Positions 23,550 to 37,325 of a stretch of DNA of 64,000 bases are shown here, in pieces. The notes under the pieces are model-generated. The model saw only the letters and a program-made list of their open reading frames with translations, did not search any database and was not told where the DNA came from. The position numbers and the translations under genes were made by a program. This DNA comes from Colius striatus (lineage: Eukaryota > Chordata > Aves > Coliiformes > Coliidae): the NCBI RefSeq assembly GCF_028858725.1, contig NC_084774.1, positions 1,328,001-1,392,000 of the forward strand, read 5' to 3'. The stretch's first letter is position 1. Each line of letters begins with the position of its first letter.

Positions 23550-26500
23550 CTGTAAGTGGAGCTGATTAATCCTCAGAGCAGCAAATGGATGATTCTGAAA
23601 CAAAGACATGTTGTTAGAAACAGCATTGCAAGAGATGCTAGCCAAAGAAAGCTTTAAGATCTTTCATTAGACTTGTATATTCTCAAACTGGAGCCTGAAA
23701 GTCTGAACGAAGCTGTTTCTCAGTGCCACACAAACTCAGACCAACAGCCACACCTGCACTGAATGTGTCAGTGATGTTGGTCCTTATCCTGCACGTTGTC
23801 TTACTTGCTGAAAACTGCCTCTGAAAGCTCAGGCCTTCCTACTGAGAAAGTCTGGATCCGCTTCCATGCGCTGCTGGTACTTCAGCTATAGTCTGCCTGG
23901 AAAGGGGCTGGAAATGACTGGATGGGCAGTGATAGGCTGTGCTCAATCTGCAGGAACAGTGACACTGCCCCACTGGTGTGTCACCTTACCCACAGCATGC
24001 AGCCACTAAAGGCAGCAGCCCCTGTAAGCCATGGACACACAGTGAACACTGCCCTTGCACGTGACAGACAGAGCTGTGGAGATACAAGCATCTTGTTGTC
24101 AGAACATAAGATAGCCCAGAACCCAAGGCAGTCCTTGTTTCATGAGGTAGGATACAAAAGTGGCCCCTAAATAGTCATGGTCCAGTTGACTGTGTGCAGG
24201 GTAACACTGCTAACTGTGCAGCTCATTCTCCATCAGGTGGTGCAGAATCACCAAAGGAAAGATAAAAGCTTCATCAACTGTATGCAAGGTTGCCAAATGT
24301 CTATGGGAAACTGCTGGAGCCCCAGAGGCAGAGAAGAAATCTTCTAGTTACAAGCACAGCAATGAGGATGGAAGAAAAATGTGGCAGAGTTTACCAGGGA
24401 TTTAATTTTTATTCTAGAGGCTCTACCTGTGTTTCTAGACAGGAGAATTTCTAGAGCAGGCAGCTGCAGCAATAGGAAGAGGGCTCTGGCAATGGGAGAT
24501 GATCATGGCAGATGGTGCAGATTATTTGGCTGTTCAGGAAAACTTTATGTATTACTGTAGATGAAATAAAAGAAATCCTAGACACACACAGGGGCAGGAA
24601 CAGGCACGTGGTGAGCTTCCTGGCCATTATCTGAGCGCGCTTGAAAAACTCTCAAATGCTGTCACAAATCAATGTCTTTGTCCAAGAGAATACATTGCTG
24701 CTAACACCAGGAGAAAAAAAGAAAGAGAATACTGCAGCTGTGCTTCTCCAGCCACCTTAATCCCACACCAACATCACTGCCCAGGAAGGAGGGGTTCCCC
24801 TCACCCCAAACGCTGGGCAAGCTGCGCCCTCCCATCACCCTATTTGTGCTGCAGCTAAGGTTGGTGTGGCTGAGGCCAGGCTTGCACAAAACAAATCATA
24901 ATGTCTTTTCCCTCTGTAAATCAGCCACAGCAACCTCCCTTTCTTTTAGCTCTTTTGCTTTGGGGACTTGAAGTTATTCTTCTTTCTCTTTGTTTTTTTC
25001 CCCATAAAACACATCAGCTGTGAGAGCTACAAAAGGCCAGTGAATTTACAGATGACACCCCCATTAGGAATTTTTATCAGAAGAGACAGTTAAAAATATT
25101 TTCTACTAAGGAATTCCAACTTCCATATATCCTAGGACTGATAAATAGCTCAACATCTATCAAGGCAGTCACCAAACTGACATCTCAGAAGGTTACAGAC
25201 ACCAAAGGAGCCTCCAACAAGCCTTACAAAGCTTATCTGCAGCAGGTGTCACAGCACTTGAACCACCATCTCATTACTTGGAGAGCTTACTCCTCTCTTA
25301 AGCTCCTTTGAAGAGACACTCATTGAGACCAAACAGACCAAGAAGTTGTCATTCACTCTACCCAAAGGGATCAAAAATCTGGGCACGCACCAGCCACCCT
25401 TCTCTGTGGGTTTATATACACAAGAGAGTGGTAAGTTACTCTTGCTTTGTGGTTCATGAATCTCGGGCTCACATCAAACATTCTGCCTGAACCAGAGTCA
25501 ACAGTGAAACAGAGGATCTAAGAGGATCTACTGTGCTTTGACTGACCAAAGAACAACTTTGCACCAGTTGCTCTGCATTAGATTGCTCAAAGATATTTTT
25601 GCTAAGGCCTTGCAGATATTCCATCTAGTTTTCCTGCGCTACACAAAGAGCAACAACTCCCAGAGAGCCCCAGGATGTACCCTGCACAAACCTGCCTGGG
25701 GACATTTTTGCTGCTCATACAAGCATGGCTGCCTATGAAGCGTGGAAAGTCTGGAGAGGAGGAGACAGTCACACTTTGTAAATCCCATGTACTACTTTGT
25801 TAATCATTTGTTGTAGGAGAATAACAACCAAGCAGGTGTTCAAGGCAAGGATTATCAAATTGCTTTTATCAACCTCAATTTCATACAGGTCTCTACAATA
25901 AACAACATCACTCTGCAACTAACCTGATGCTTATCTTCCTGGTCCACTATTGCTCCAAATACTGTTTCAAGGGAATGGAGGTCTACCTGCATTTGTTCTA
26001 CCTGCATGGCATGTTGTTCCTTTGTTAAAGCAAGGTGGGCAGCAACAAGAAAGGCTGGTTTGGGATGATGGGCTCAGAACTGGGCAAAACTTCCTTGAAA
26101 GAGAAGAGATGATCTTCCTTAACACCAGCTGGGCTGAGGTACCTGGGAAAACTTACACAGGGGAGCACACAGGAAGAGTCGTAGAGGTGTTGTGCTTTGA
26201 GGCTGCAGCATAGAGAGCCTGGGAGACCCTCTGGCTTGGATTAGACTCTCATCCAGGCTGCAGGAGCAAGAACAGGATCTCTGAAGGGGTCAGATGCTGA
26301 GGTGAGCCAGGAAGCCACTGAAAATTGCTGAACTGAGACCAAAATCAGACAGAAAGATTAAACATGCACAACCACAAATGCCCAGACAGTGTACTTCTTT
26401 TCCAAGCCTTTTGATTCTAATCTGCCCTTCCAGTTTTTGGGGGGTTTTTTTGTGCTTTCTTAGAAACTCAAAGGTTTCTGAAGTTGTTTTGAAGGAAAAG

Positions 26501-27833
26501 GTACAGGGGGTGTCCAGTGCTGCTTGCAAGCAGATTTTGTGAGACTGCTGAACCTTCACTTCCCAATCCACTCCCTTGTTAACTCCCCAGAAAATGGCTG
26601 TCACAGTCATTCCTTTCAATCTGTTCGGAGGATATTCTGTAGCCAGATAGACATACTTTTCTCTTCCCGAGGTCTTAGCAGGCTGGATGTGATTGCCCTG
26701 GACCAAATCTGGGTAACTTGTTTTTAGAGCACAAGGTCTGAGTCATTCTACACTATTATTGACCAAAACACCTGAGCACTCTGCTATGCAAACAGCAACA
26801 TGGCTTTTGGTGTGAAACCTGGCAAAGGGGCACGTTTGTCCCAAAAAGGCTACCAAAATTTCTCAAAAGAGAATATTTTGTAGCAGAGAGACCTGGTGAA
26901 GTGCATCTCCAAATGCAAAGGGGCAAGAGGAAGGGTGGGGTATTGGTGCTATCCTCTGCTTTGACCATGTTAAAGACTCCTTGTAAAAGAGCTGTAGACA
27001 CGTCTGCCCTGGAAACAATCAATCCTCTCCTTCCACTCCTCCTGTTATTTAAAGATAAATATATCGTTTCATAAGCTTAAAGCAAGTTTTAAATACCACA
27101 ACAAAGCAGCATAAATATTCATAGCACACAGAAGAGCTCTGTAGAAAACAGGCTACAGGCAAAGCAAAAAAGCAAAAGGTTTTGCCTGGAACGATCCATT
27201 TATAAATCATACATTTTTCTATAAATGTCCCAGTACCACCTGCTTTGCAAGTATTCCTCTGTCCTCCATTTACATATGACTATAAATACACTCAAATACC
27301 CCAATTTAAACCATCCATCGCTTTCCAAAGTCTTCCCGAGGGCTGAAGTAGATTCTGTGTTCTTTGAAAACCAGTAATGAAGGAAAGACATTTGGTGAAT
27401 CGTTAGCAGAAAGACTAGAGTAGGACACAGAAGGCTGTAAAAAACCAAGGCAGGTGAGCCTCAAAAAGAAACCACCTACTTATAAACAAGATCTGAAACA
27501 CATGCTTACACGTTTACTCCAAGATAAGAGTGCTCTCAGTTTACATCATTTCAATATCAAACCCAAGAAGCTGTGTTAAGGTAAGTTCAGTGAGTCAAGG
27601 GCATGAGTGCTACAGCCCCACAGCCACAGAGCCAGCAGCACCAACACACTGCCTGTGGGAGCAAAGGTGAAGTTCTACCAGGACTGTTCCACACAGGGTT
27701 ACAAGATATTTTCCAACTTTTTGGGCACTTCCTTGAATGCTGTTTTATTATAGAGGTGCAACCTCTCCACAGCATTTAGGAGCTGAGTGCAACAAAATCT
27801 TCTTGCTCACTCATTGCCACTACAGGTTATTTT

Positions 27834-27851
27834 GTTAACTATATAGTTAAC
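27834..27851. repeat. Perfect 18-bp palindrome with repeated half-sites
   Basis: GTTAACTATATAGTTAAC is exactly self-complementary, and a further TTGTTAACTATA follows at about 27855-27866. AT-rich; function unknown. Confidence 0.85.
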
Positions 27852-29003
27852 TATTTGTTAACTATAAAGCCCATAGTACTCCAGCTTTATATGTTAACTG
27901 CACCCAGCCAAAATTACTCAGGAGTTATCAAGCTATGCCACAAAACATGGCATTAAACATACCTAAATATACACTTGCTTTCTTGGCAGCCCAGCAGAGA
28001 CCAGGTGAAGAAGTCTCTTCTCCAAGGACTGACTACACTTACAGCCTTGACAATCTACACTAGGATTCCAAGGACTGCTCCCTGACACATCTACTCACTT
28101 CTTACAGGACAGAAAGAAGAAATGTTGTGCCCAGAGTGTATAAGGAACAAGCCCAGAATTTACACCCAGTGCAAGAACCAAAGTACACAGCACAAAGTCC
28201 TCAGGTTTGCAGCTCAGGCATTTACAGTCACGTGTGCTGAGTAGCATCTCAGGACAGCTTTTCCTATCTGCATCAGAGGATTCCTGCTTCCTGTGCCTCC
28301 TCTGCTTCTTCCTCCCGTACACATCAGAAGACAAGCTGCCTGACAAGGCTCTGCAGTCTGCTCTGGCAGACCATAGCCTTGGCATGTAGATCTTAAGTAA
28401 AGTAAGTTTCACTTCAGGCCTTTGAGACCCTTGGGCATTCTTAGTGTGTGGCTCCTGAGTCCTTCGTGTGCCTCTCCTGAGCAGTGTGCTACCGAACCAC
28501 CAGCATAGACTGCTCTGTTTTCTATACTGAAACACTGGCTGCCATGGCAAACTTCCAGCCAAACAGCCAAAGGGTCCACATGCACTTTCAAAATATTTCC
28601 CTGGGTTACTCGCTTTGCTTTCCAGCTCATATATTTTGGGGAATGCACCACATGGTGCTCCACCTCCAAACTGGGAGCCTGCAGAGAGGAACTACGTTCT
28701 GCACAGCACGCACAGTGCCAGCGACTGCACACGGGCACAGCAGCTCCATACCACAGCATGCTTTATCTCCATCAAACCCAGGCTACAACTGGGCCAGAAA
28801 TGCCAGCTGCTAAACCTATTTCCTAAGGAGTTTAAATGAGAGTGATGTTTAACAATGACTTTGTAAGGAGAAGGCTAGTGCCCAGTTTTCCATTAATTTT
28901 GGAGGAGTCCAATTCTAATCACAGGAAGCATCATGCTGCCATGTGTGTAACTGAGCTCAGCTAGCAGGACATCATCCTTAGTCACCATTCAAATATACAG
29001 GCA

Positions 29004-29661
29004 TGTCATGGCTTAGGCCCATCAGAGAACAAAAGACCATGAGTAGCCTCAAGTACCAACGACCTGAGGACTGCCAAAGGGCAGGGAGAGCTGAATTGCT
29101 GCTTAAGGTCCAGGACAAAACAGAGCAGGGGACTGGGCTTGGGGAAGGAAACAGAAAATAACTTAATGCAACATCAACTAAAACATAACCTTAAACCCCA
29201 AAGCATAACCAAAATAAACCAACACAGAGTGGTACAGCAATGAAGAGTCCGACCAGCCCTTTTATGTCACCTTCTCCCCACCCCTCCCCTCTGCCCAGGC
29301 TCAGAGCCCTGACCACGGGGTTTTTACCTCCTTCCCCCCTGAACAGTCCAGGGGGGCAGGGAGTGGGGGTTTCAGTCAGTCTGTTCCCCATGGCTTCTGC
29401 CCTTTGTCCCTCCTCAGGGCAGGTGGCTCCACACCAGTCCTTCCTGCAAGTCCGTGGGGTCCCTCACACACACACAGCACTGCCCTGGCTGTCAGGGTGT
29501 ATCCCTTCCCTTAATGAGTTCTTCTCTCCACTGCAACTGAAATCAGCAGTGGCTGTTATTATCACGTTATTCACACGATTTTCCTATGTCAAAGATGCTT
29601 TCCCCTCTACTGAGGCACCTGCTTCCATGACCCCTACAACTCAGGAGGTCTCATCCTGACA
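29004..29661 (-). mobile_element. Decayed ERV LTR related to the 41-kb copy
   Basis: On the minus strand it begins TGTCAGGATGAG (29661) and ends GGGCCTAAGCCATGACA (29004), comparable to the ends of the LTR at 40958-42182. The middle shares the 'ggggggcagggagtgggggtttcagtcagt' type of block with that copy, and GACATAAAAGGGC on the minus strand could be a TATA region. The bases next to the ends do not form a convincing target duplication, so the exact limits are uncertain. Confidence 0.55.
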
Positions 29662-29984
29662 TCGGTGAGGGCTCAAGAAGACTTCAGGGGGACATTTGTC
29701 CCAACCAAAATGTGGGCAGCTCTTCATCAGCACTCTACCACCACTGTGTTCACTGCAGCTTCTCCCCACGCCATTCCTCTGTCCGTTCCATGGCAGCACC
29801 TGGAGCAGAAGCAGCACAAGTAGGTGACCTGAACTGCCCTGTGAGCAAAGGTCCTCCCATCTGACAGAGGGCAGCCTGGAGAAGAGAAGACTAGGGGGAG
29901 ATAGGAGCACTCTCTGCAACTCCCTGACAGGAGGCTGCAGTGAGCTGGGGGTCAGTCTCTGCTCCCAAGTGATAGGCAAGAGAA

Positions 29985-30165
29985 AATAGCCTCAAGTTGC
30001 CCCAGGGGAGATCTAAATGAGAGATGAGGCAGACCTTTTTCCCTGAGCAGGTGGAGCTGAGGTGCTGAGGGCCATGGGTTAGTGGTAGGCTTGGCAGGGG
30101 GAAGGGAGAGCTTGGACTCCACAAGCTTCAAGGGCTTTTCCAATCAAAATGATTCTATGATGCAA
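29985..30165 (+). repeat. CR1 LINE 3' tail with internal deletion
   Basis: 'cctcaagttgccccaggggag' is followed, after a gap relative to other CR1 copies, by 'gccatgggttagtggtaggc' and 'cttttccaatcaaaatgatt', ending in 'ctatgatg'. Antisense to NDRG3. Confidence 0.8.
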
Positions 30166-33100
30166 TGCAATTGTGATTGAACTTTTTAAACTCAGATCAA
30201 ATGCATAAGAAAAGTTTGGCGAGTCACTTGCATTTTTAAATGAAAACTCCTTCAACTTTTTGTGTTCATCCATATATATAAATCATCCAACCTCAACCTG
30301 ATACCGTCACATATAGTCAGCAGTGAAGGAGTTGTACGAAGTAGTTTTGGTCATAACTCTTGGTACATGCAGTGTAATGTAATGCAGTCTGGATAAATCT
30401 AACTTAACACGTGTATAGACGTCACCAGACCTGCAAAGCTCAGGAAGAAGGAACGTATTCTGCTCCTCAGCAGCTAAGTCAACACCACTGCTTCTTGTGT
30501 CAGTCAGGTAACCAACATTCCTTTAATGTGCTGTATAGGTGTATACATCTGAATCACTTCTACTAACATCTTAGAGCAAACTCAAACTTTTCTTTCTTCA
30601 TTCAATCCTGAACAAACAGGCTTTGGTGAACCTGCAGGCAAAATCTGATCGAACATTTCAACATCTCCAGTTCTGAGTTATCCACCAGACATGGCAAAGA
30701 CCTTTTATCAGCAAATACATATTGTTTAGTATTAAATAATTACGTCTATTGAATACAATAATACAGATGTATGCAGAAAACAGACTTAACTCTCAGGATG
30801 CAGTTTCACTATTTCAGTCTGCTCCAACTGCAAATTGCCTATAGAAGGAGCATTCGCAGGACTGATGTCAGTTTTAAGAACTAATATACTGTATGAAAAC
30901 CAAATGGCTAAAATGATATTATTATATTCTTTTTTTCCCTTTCTTCCTCATTACCATTACATGCATCTTTCCCAGGTAGTGCTGCTCCTTGGTGCTTCCC
31001 AGAACAAGCTCTTTTAGTTTGGCTTATTGCCCATTCTGCACCGTCTGAAGGACACTCTCTTCCTGAGTATCATTGTCATTACTTCAGAGCCACCACAACT
31101 GCTGTACCACTGTCTCTTCCTTCATTTCCAGGCTGTGAACTAACTTCCAAGCAGCACGCATCCTTGTGTCTGTCAGGTTGAGTTTTACACCCCTTCTCAG
31201 GCTGCTGGCCAGCACAGGAAAGGCAACTCAACACAGTTAAAACCAGCAACAGATACAGGGCAACTCAGAATCAATTCAGGATGTAATTTCATTATTCATT
31301 TAACACATCTGTGAGTTGCTGTCAAAAGGGATGTTCCTGCCCTCCCTCCCCACACCAGCCAGAAATTCCTCCCTCTCCTTCCCTTGCACAAAGCTGATGA
31401 TTTTGCAGTAATGTGCCAAGTCAGATTTGCTTACTGCAGCCGCAATTGTTTTTTCCAGAACTAGTTTTCACTTGGGTCAGTGAGCTGCCTGATGAAACGG
31501 CTCCTTCAACTCCTTGTGTACCACCTTTTTTTCTAAATCTGTCAAGTATAAAGACTGTGCTTTGAGATTTGATTGTAAGAAACCTTTTTTTTTTGGCAGT
31601 GCTGGCTCTTCAGCTGAATCACAGAAGAGATAAAGCACATGTGCATGACACTGCCAGATGATACGCAGGGCCCTGCGCCTACCTTCAAGATATGCTAAAT
31701 CTAATCAATTTAGATAAAGCGTCTACAGAACATAAGACACAAATCAGTTTGCTAAGCTGAGCTGCCTTGTTGTAGGGTATTATTTCAGGATACAAAGGAG
31801 CTAAAGTTTCAACTCACAGGCTCTGAAAGAGATCAGACTCTCCAGCTCTCTTTGTGTTCTTCCATTCCCTTGTAGTCATGACCCAAACCCTGCCTTGAGC
31901 AGTGTCTGGCATGCTTGATTGCAATGTGAGCAGATTTCATGCTGACTTTTGCCAGGCTGGCTTTCTGCTGGTATAATGGACTGAATGAGCCTATCAGACA
32001 GTCACAGGAAGATCATCAGAATCAGCTCATGTAATAAGGATCAGACATAAAATGAGCTCTGGAGTCAGCTCCAAATCCTGCTGTCTAAATTGAGGGGTGT
32101 GTACAACATACAGAGCAGGCAAGTATACAAATAAAGCAGTTTAACTCACCAGTCTTCATGGTGCACCCTGACTAGAAGTAACCAAGGCTATAAATTAACA
32201 TCTAGTATGTATCAACACGGGCACTCATGCTATGAGTTTCTGAAATGCACAGAAGCCTTTTGATAAAACAAGCAATAATGTCTTATTTCAGAAAGGGTGG
32301 AAACAGATATGAGATGCAGCAACTGAACATGTGAGCATCCTCCCTTAAGAGTTATGGGGGCACTTTGTAAACATCTACATAAACACAACCCAGAGACAGG
32401 GTGGAAAATGCCAACTGCTTTGGCAGTAAATCAAGACTGCTCAGTGTGCCCGAGGCTATCTGCTCTCTGCAAGATACATCTGCCCAGGCACTGAGCTGTT
32501 AACTCCAGAGTTCTCTGGGGTGTACCTGTCAGAACCTGTCCCTTCCCTCAGGTGACACTGAGCACACAAGGGCTCTAAGTGACCTGTTTCTCAGGTGCAA
32601 ACTGAAGCACAGTTGCTCTTTTAGGAAGCGTTATCCTGTAGAATATGCTACGCCAGAATGATCCTTTGAAGGATACTAGTGGAAGATCTGCTTTTCAGTA
32701 GAAACAATTAGGCTAAATGCTGTAGTGTGACAAAAGACACAAATTTGACAGACACACCCTATTGAAGTTGCTTCCTGTCCCTATGAGATGTGTCCCTCCA
32801 AATGCAAGCCCCAGTTGCATTTGGGACAGGAAACAACTTCTGCTTCCCCTTTTTCCAGCCTTCTTCTATCCACTATCCTCATTCATTCTCCACAATTCAT
32901 GTTAATTTTTGTGATCAAAGAAGCTGAAGCTACCTAATGAGTAAACTGGGCTGGGTAAACAACTTACAGCAAAAGAAGAACAGTTTTTACAAAGGTAGGT
33001 TAAATCTGCAAAGGTTTTGGTGCAATATCTCTCAAGTAAAAGTCATCCTTTCTTTTTTCCTCACCTTAACTTCACCAAACCAAAGTCCATGGTGTAGACC

Positions 33101-33627
33101 AGCTCAGAGTTTAGTTTTCTTTAAGAAACAATAGTATAAATTAAAATTATTCTTATTAAGTGAAATTCAATTTCATTTACTTGGGATACAGTAAAAACAT
33201 TTACAAGCTTAAGCAGCTTCACATCACATATCTTAGAGTGGAAATCCATGATACCACAGACACTCCAACTAGGACATGCAGCTACTGTAAACAAAGTCCT
33301 GAAGAGATTAAAACACAAAGATTTTATTTCTTTCAAAAGTAGTGGAAGATCTCAATACAAGTGATTTAGTTTAAATATTCTACTTCTGAATGAAGCTGAA
33401 CCATCACTTTTCATGCAGACTGCATTACAACAGACTAATTCCTGACTCCATTCTCTAGAAACCAGCATGAGGTAAGCAGGATATACCACATCCCAGTGAC
33501 AGAGAAGGATAAAGCTGAGCACACCAAAGTCTAAAACTAACTCCTCCAGTAAAAAGTGCTATGCGAAAGTTTCTGAGAAACCCGTTCACAGGCTCCTCTG
33601 CAGGTGAAGATGGAACTGCAAGGTCTC

Positions 33628-33705
33628 CATTTATGGGATCTGAACGCTGGAAGGGATCTCTGGAGGTCATCTAGCACAACCTCCTACTCCAAGAAGGAGC
33701 AATTT
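33628..33705 (-). repeat. CR1 LINE fragment
   Basis: A minus-strand CR1 3' end: 'gctggaagggatctctgg', 'aggtcatctagcacaacctc'. Short and diverged; in the same sense as NDRG3. Confidence 0.7.
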
Positions 33706-34500
33706 ATAAGTTGGATCCCATTGCTCGGGGCCTTACAAATCAGAAAATCTCTAAGAATGCAGATTCTAGCACGAAAAAACACTCACCACAGAAGGTCTTT
33801 CCTTTTATCCAACAGGAACTTCTCTTGCTGCAAGTGGAATACAGAGGTATAAACAATGAGATTTTTAACCCAAAAATATCACAGACCAGAATAAAAATGA
33901 ATATCCAGAAGCAGTGACTGTTACAGCCACACTAGTCAGCACTGTTTAACAATTCCCTTTCTAACACTGTTTAATAATGAATATGGAATCAAGTCAGATA
34001 CTTCACATTAAAGGCATAGCTGAGGCAGAGGTTCATCTCCTGGAAGATTTTTCAGAGCAGATATTAAGACATTAAAACAACAGGTTTAATACAAAATTGA
34101 TTCCTGCCCCTGAAAAACATTCAATACGTTCAAGAATAAGAACACGTGAAGGTCTGTGTGGTGCAAGATCCTGTCTGATACAGTTCAAGAGCAAATGCCT
34201 ATTTGCCTATATCTGCGATAGCTCCTCTTGGCTTGTACATCCACACAGCCTTCAACCAGTCAGTCTCTCCCAGGTGCTGGAGAAGCTTCTTCCCTGCTGC
34301 ACTGAAACACTGTTGTTCTTTCTGAACACAGAAGTTGTTTACTCTCAGGCTTTATGCTGCAGAAAATCTGGTAAGGTAGACGCATGAAATCTAGCCTCTC
34401 CTTTCCTGAGAGTCACAAAAATCAGGGAAATCTGTACCTACACTGTGGATATGAATATGACTTGGATCAGCCAGATACTTCCTCAGTTTGAATAAAGATC

Positions 34501-35389
34501 GTAGAATCATAGAATCACAGAACGGTGGGGGTTGGAAGGGACCTTTAGAGATCATCTAGTCCAATCCCCCTGCAGAAGCAGGGTCACCTAGATCAGGTCA
34601 CACAGGAACATGTCCAGGCGGGTCCTGAAGACCTCCAAGGAAGGAGCCTCCACAACCCCTCTGGGCAGCCTGGGCCAGGGCTCCCTCACCCTCAGGGTGA
34701 AATCATTTTTTCTTATGTTTAAATGGAACTTTTTGTGTTCCAGCTTCATCCCATCACCCCTTGTCCTGTCACTATCTACTATAGAAAAGGGATGTCCCAA
34801 CCTCCTGACACCCACCCTTTAGATATTTATAAATGTTAATGAGATCCCCCTCAGTCTCCTCTTCTCCAGACTGAACAGCCCCAGCTCCCGCAGCCTTTCT
34901 TCGTATGAAAGATGTTCCAGTGCCCTGATCATCTTGGTGGCCCTGCACTGGCCTCTCTCCAGCAGTTCCCTGTCCCTCTTGAGCTGAGGAGCCCAGAACT
35001 GGACACAGGACTCCAGATGAGGCCTCAGCAGGGCAGAGTAGAGGGGGAGAAGAACCTCCCTCGACCTGCTGCCCACACTCTTCTTCATGCATCCCAGGCT
35101 GCCATTGGCCTTCTTGGCCACGAGGGCACATTGCTGGCTCATATTTAGCTTATTATCAATCAGGACACCCACGTCTCTCTCTGCAGAGCTGCTCTTCAGC
35201 AGTTTGACCCCCAGCCTGTGCTGGTGCAGGGGGTTGTTCCTTCCCAGCTGCAGGACTCTGCCCTTGTCCTTGTTGAACCTCAGCAGGTTCCTCTCTGCCC
35301 AACTCTCCAGCGGGTCGAGATCCCACTGAATGGCAGCACAGCCTCTGGGGAATCAGCCAGTGCTCCCAGTTTGGTGCCATCAGGGAACC
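34501..35389 (-). repeat. CR1 LINE, 5'-truncated, with part of the ORF2 3' region
   Basis: An 889-bp minus-strand copy. On the plus strand it starts with the inverted tail 'agaatcatagaatcacagaa' and runs to 35389, where similarity to the copy at 51.8-52.9 kb ends. It retains the C-terminal part of the reverse-transcriptase ORF, including remnants corresponding to 'WAERNLLRF', '[15 protein letters not shown]' and '[19 protein letters not shown]', interrupted by frame changes. The catalytic-motif position reads F-P-D-G rather than the usual A-D-D. Dead copy. Confidence 0.92.
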
Positions 35390-37263
35390 TGACAATTATC
35401 TTAACTTGCTTTTAGTATTTCAGTGCTGTAACACACATTTCTCTCATATTACCTCTAAGTAGAATTTTGTTAAAATTCATGTTTATACAGTCATCTCAGA
35501 GAGAACACAAGAGCTCTTGTTAGTTTGGGATTGATGTTATCCACTCCAATATTCCTTCCCCCTCACCCTCCCCAAGCTTCACTGGCAATCATTTTGGAAA
35601 CCAGCTGACATATTTACCTACCCCATGTCCAGTATTGCACTGTTACAGTCATGTAACAAAGAAACCCTCAGAAGAGACTGAAAATGTTCAGAAGAAGGGT
35701 AGGCACACTGCTAAATGTAGTTAAGATGGTGAAGTGTGGTACTAACAGGTGACAAACCTAGCTGTAAAAAAATATCAGATTAGTTTAAGCCACCATCGTG
35801 GAAGCAAAGCTCTTCTGAGCCTCCTCCACAGCAATTTAAGCTCACAAGTTTTGGTCTAAAAGCACCCACAGAGCATAACACAATCAGTTATCTGCTAAGT
35901 CCCAGTAATCCAGTTACCTTGGCTCATACACAATACTTGAGAAGCAAAACAGCAGTAAGCCACCAAACATGTGGTATCTCTCTTCACAACTAAGAAACGT
36001 TTAGCAAAGTGCTCTGAATCGGCCTAAAATGGCAGAACATTGACAATAAATATATAAACACAACAAATCACAGGTAATTAGCCACAAATAAATAGCACTT
36101 GTACACTGGAACCATGTCCTGCTTCTGTGAATCCAAAACCTTCCCCTTCAGTCTGTCCTTTTCTAAATCCTGTGAAGCAACCCCCAAATAACACTCCTGG
36201 CATTGGCTGGTACTTGATTCTTGCATTATCTCTGTAGTAGCTGAAGCTGGAACTGCCCACTATAGCTGTAAGAACAGGCCACTGTTCCAATTCACTGTCA
36301 GACAAGAGGACACATTAACTCTTGGAGTCCACAAGTTTTAACACTCAAATAACAGCCCCAAATTACCAGCCACAAGGCTGGGCTGTATGTCTTCATGTGC
36401 ACAAACTGTATTTGACTCTACCAGGCACTTCCACTGAAACACTTTGTTGAGAAGTTGCACTGATTTTGCTCAATGAAAAGCCATCAGAGGGGCTGTTCAG
36501 CCTGTCAGGTTTCATACCCTTTCTCCAATCCTTGAAGGATTTCTCTCATGAGCAGAGCTCTAGAGCTAAGCTTTCAAAGCCCTGGGAACAGCATTCTGAT
36601 GAAGTGTTAACTGCTGAATAAATCAGCCTAAGTCCATGGAATTGTTCCAACAGATTAAAACCTCAATGTCAAAGAGAAAGGAGGAGGTCCTGCTCCCACT
36701 TTATAAATATCACATTGTTTTGAGCCTGCCAGCCACTAATTTCACGAGGTGGTCTTAGTCCTTTTGTCGGAAAAGACCAGTGAATAATGGGTTCATATAC
36801 GCTCCATGCTACTTAAGACTTTAGATGTCCCCCCTCTTCAAAAACATCTTTTGAGACTGGAGAGTTTTGATCTATTTATCATTCTTTAAAAGGAACTCCT
36901 TTCATCACCTTTGACTATTCTTGTCTTTTCAGCCTCTCTCCATACGAGTATTCTTGCAGCATTCACAGCACAGGTGCACTGTGGGGTTACACAGCAGAAT
37001 GTTTCCTGGCTTGATCACTATTATTTTCCAGAAGCATCTAACCTGCAATTTGCTTTTTCAAACTGAGATAATATTTTGCTAAAAGTGTCTGTTATAACCC
37101 CAAGTTACATCTATGACTGGAAGGCCAATTCAGAGTTCACCACTGTGTACAAACAATGAGCGCTGTACTCCAGGTGTCTTGCTTCACTACACCACATATA
37201 AAGTATTATTTTATCATTCAATGTCATAGGATTTTTCCATGTTTTCTCAAAGTTAACCCTTTT

Positions 37264-37325
37264 ATTTCACAGAATCTTGGAAGGGACCTCAAAAGATCAT
37301 CTAGTCCAACTCCCCTGCTACAAAT
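37264..37325 (-). repeat. CR1 LINE tail fragment
   Basis: 'cacagaatcttggaagggac' and 'caaaagatcatctagtccaa' mark about 60 bp of an inverted CR1 3' end. Confidence 0.8.

Noticed and set aside
28095..28562. 155-codon minus-strand frame in intron 1
   Set aside because: No domain, no splice context and irregular composition; consistent with a chance open frame.
34772..35172. Minus-strand frames resembling '[15 protein letters not shown]'
   Set aside because: Real protein similarity, but to a decayed CR1 retrotransposon ORF, which is listed as a repeat rather than a gene.
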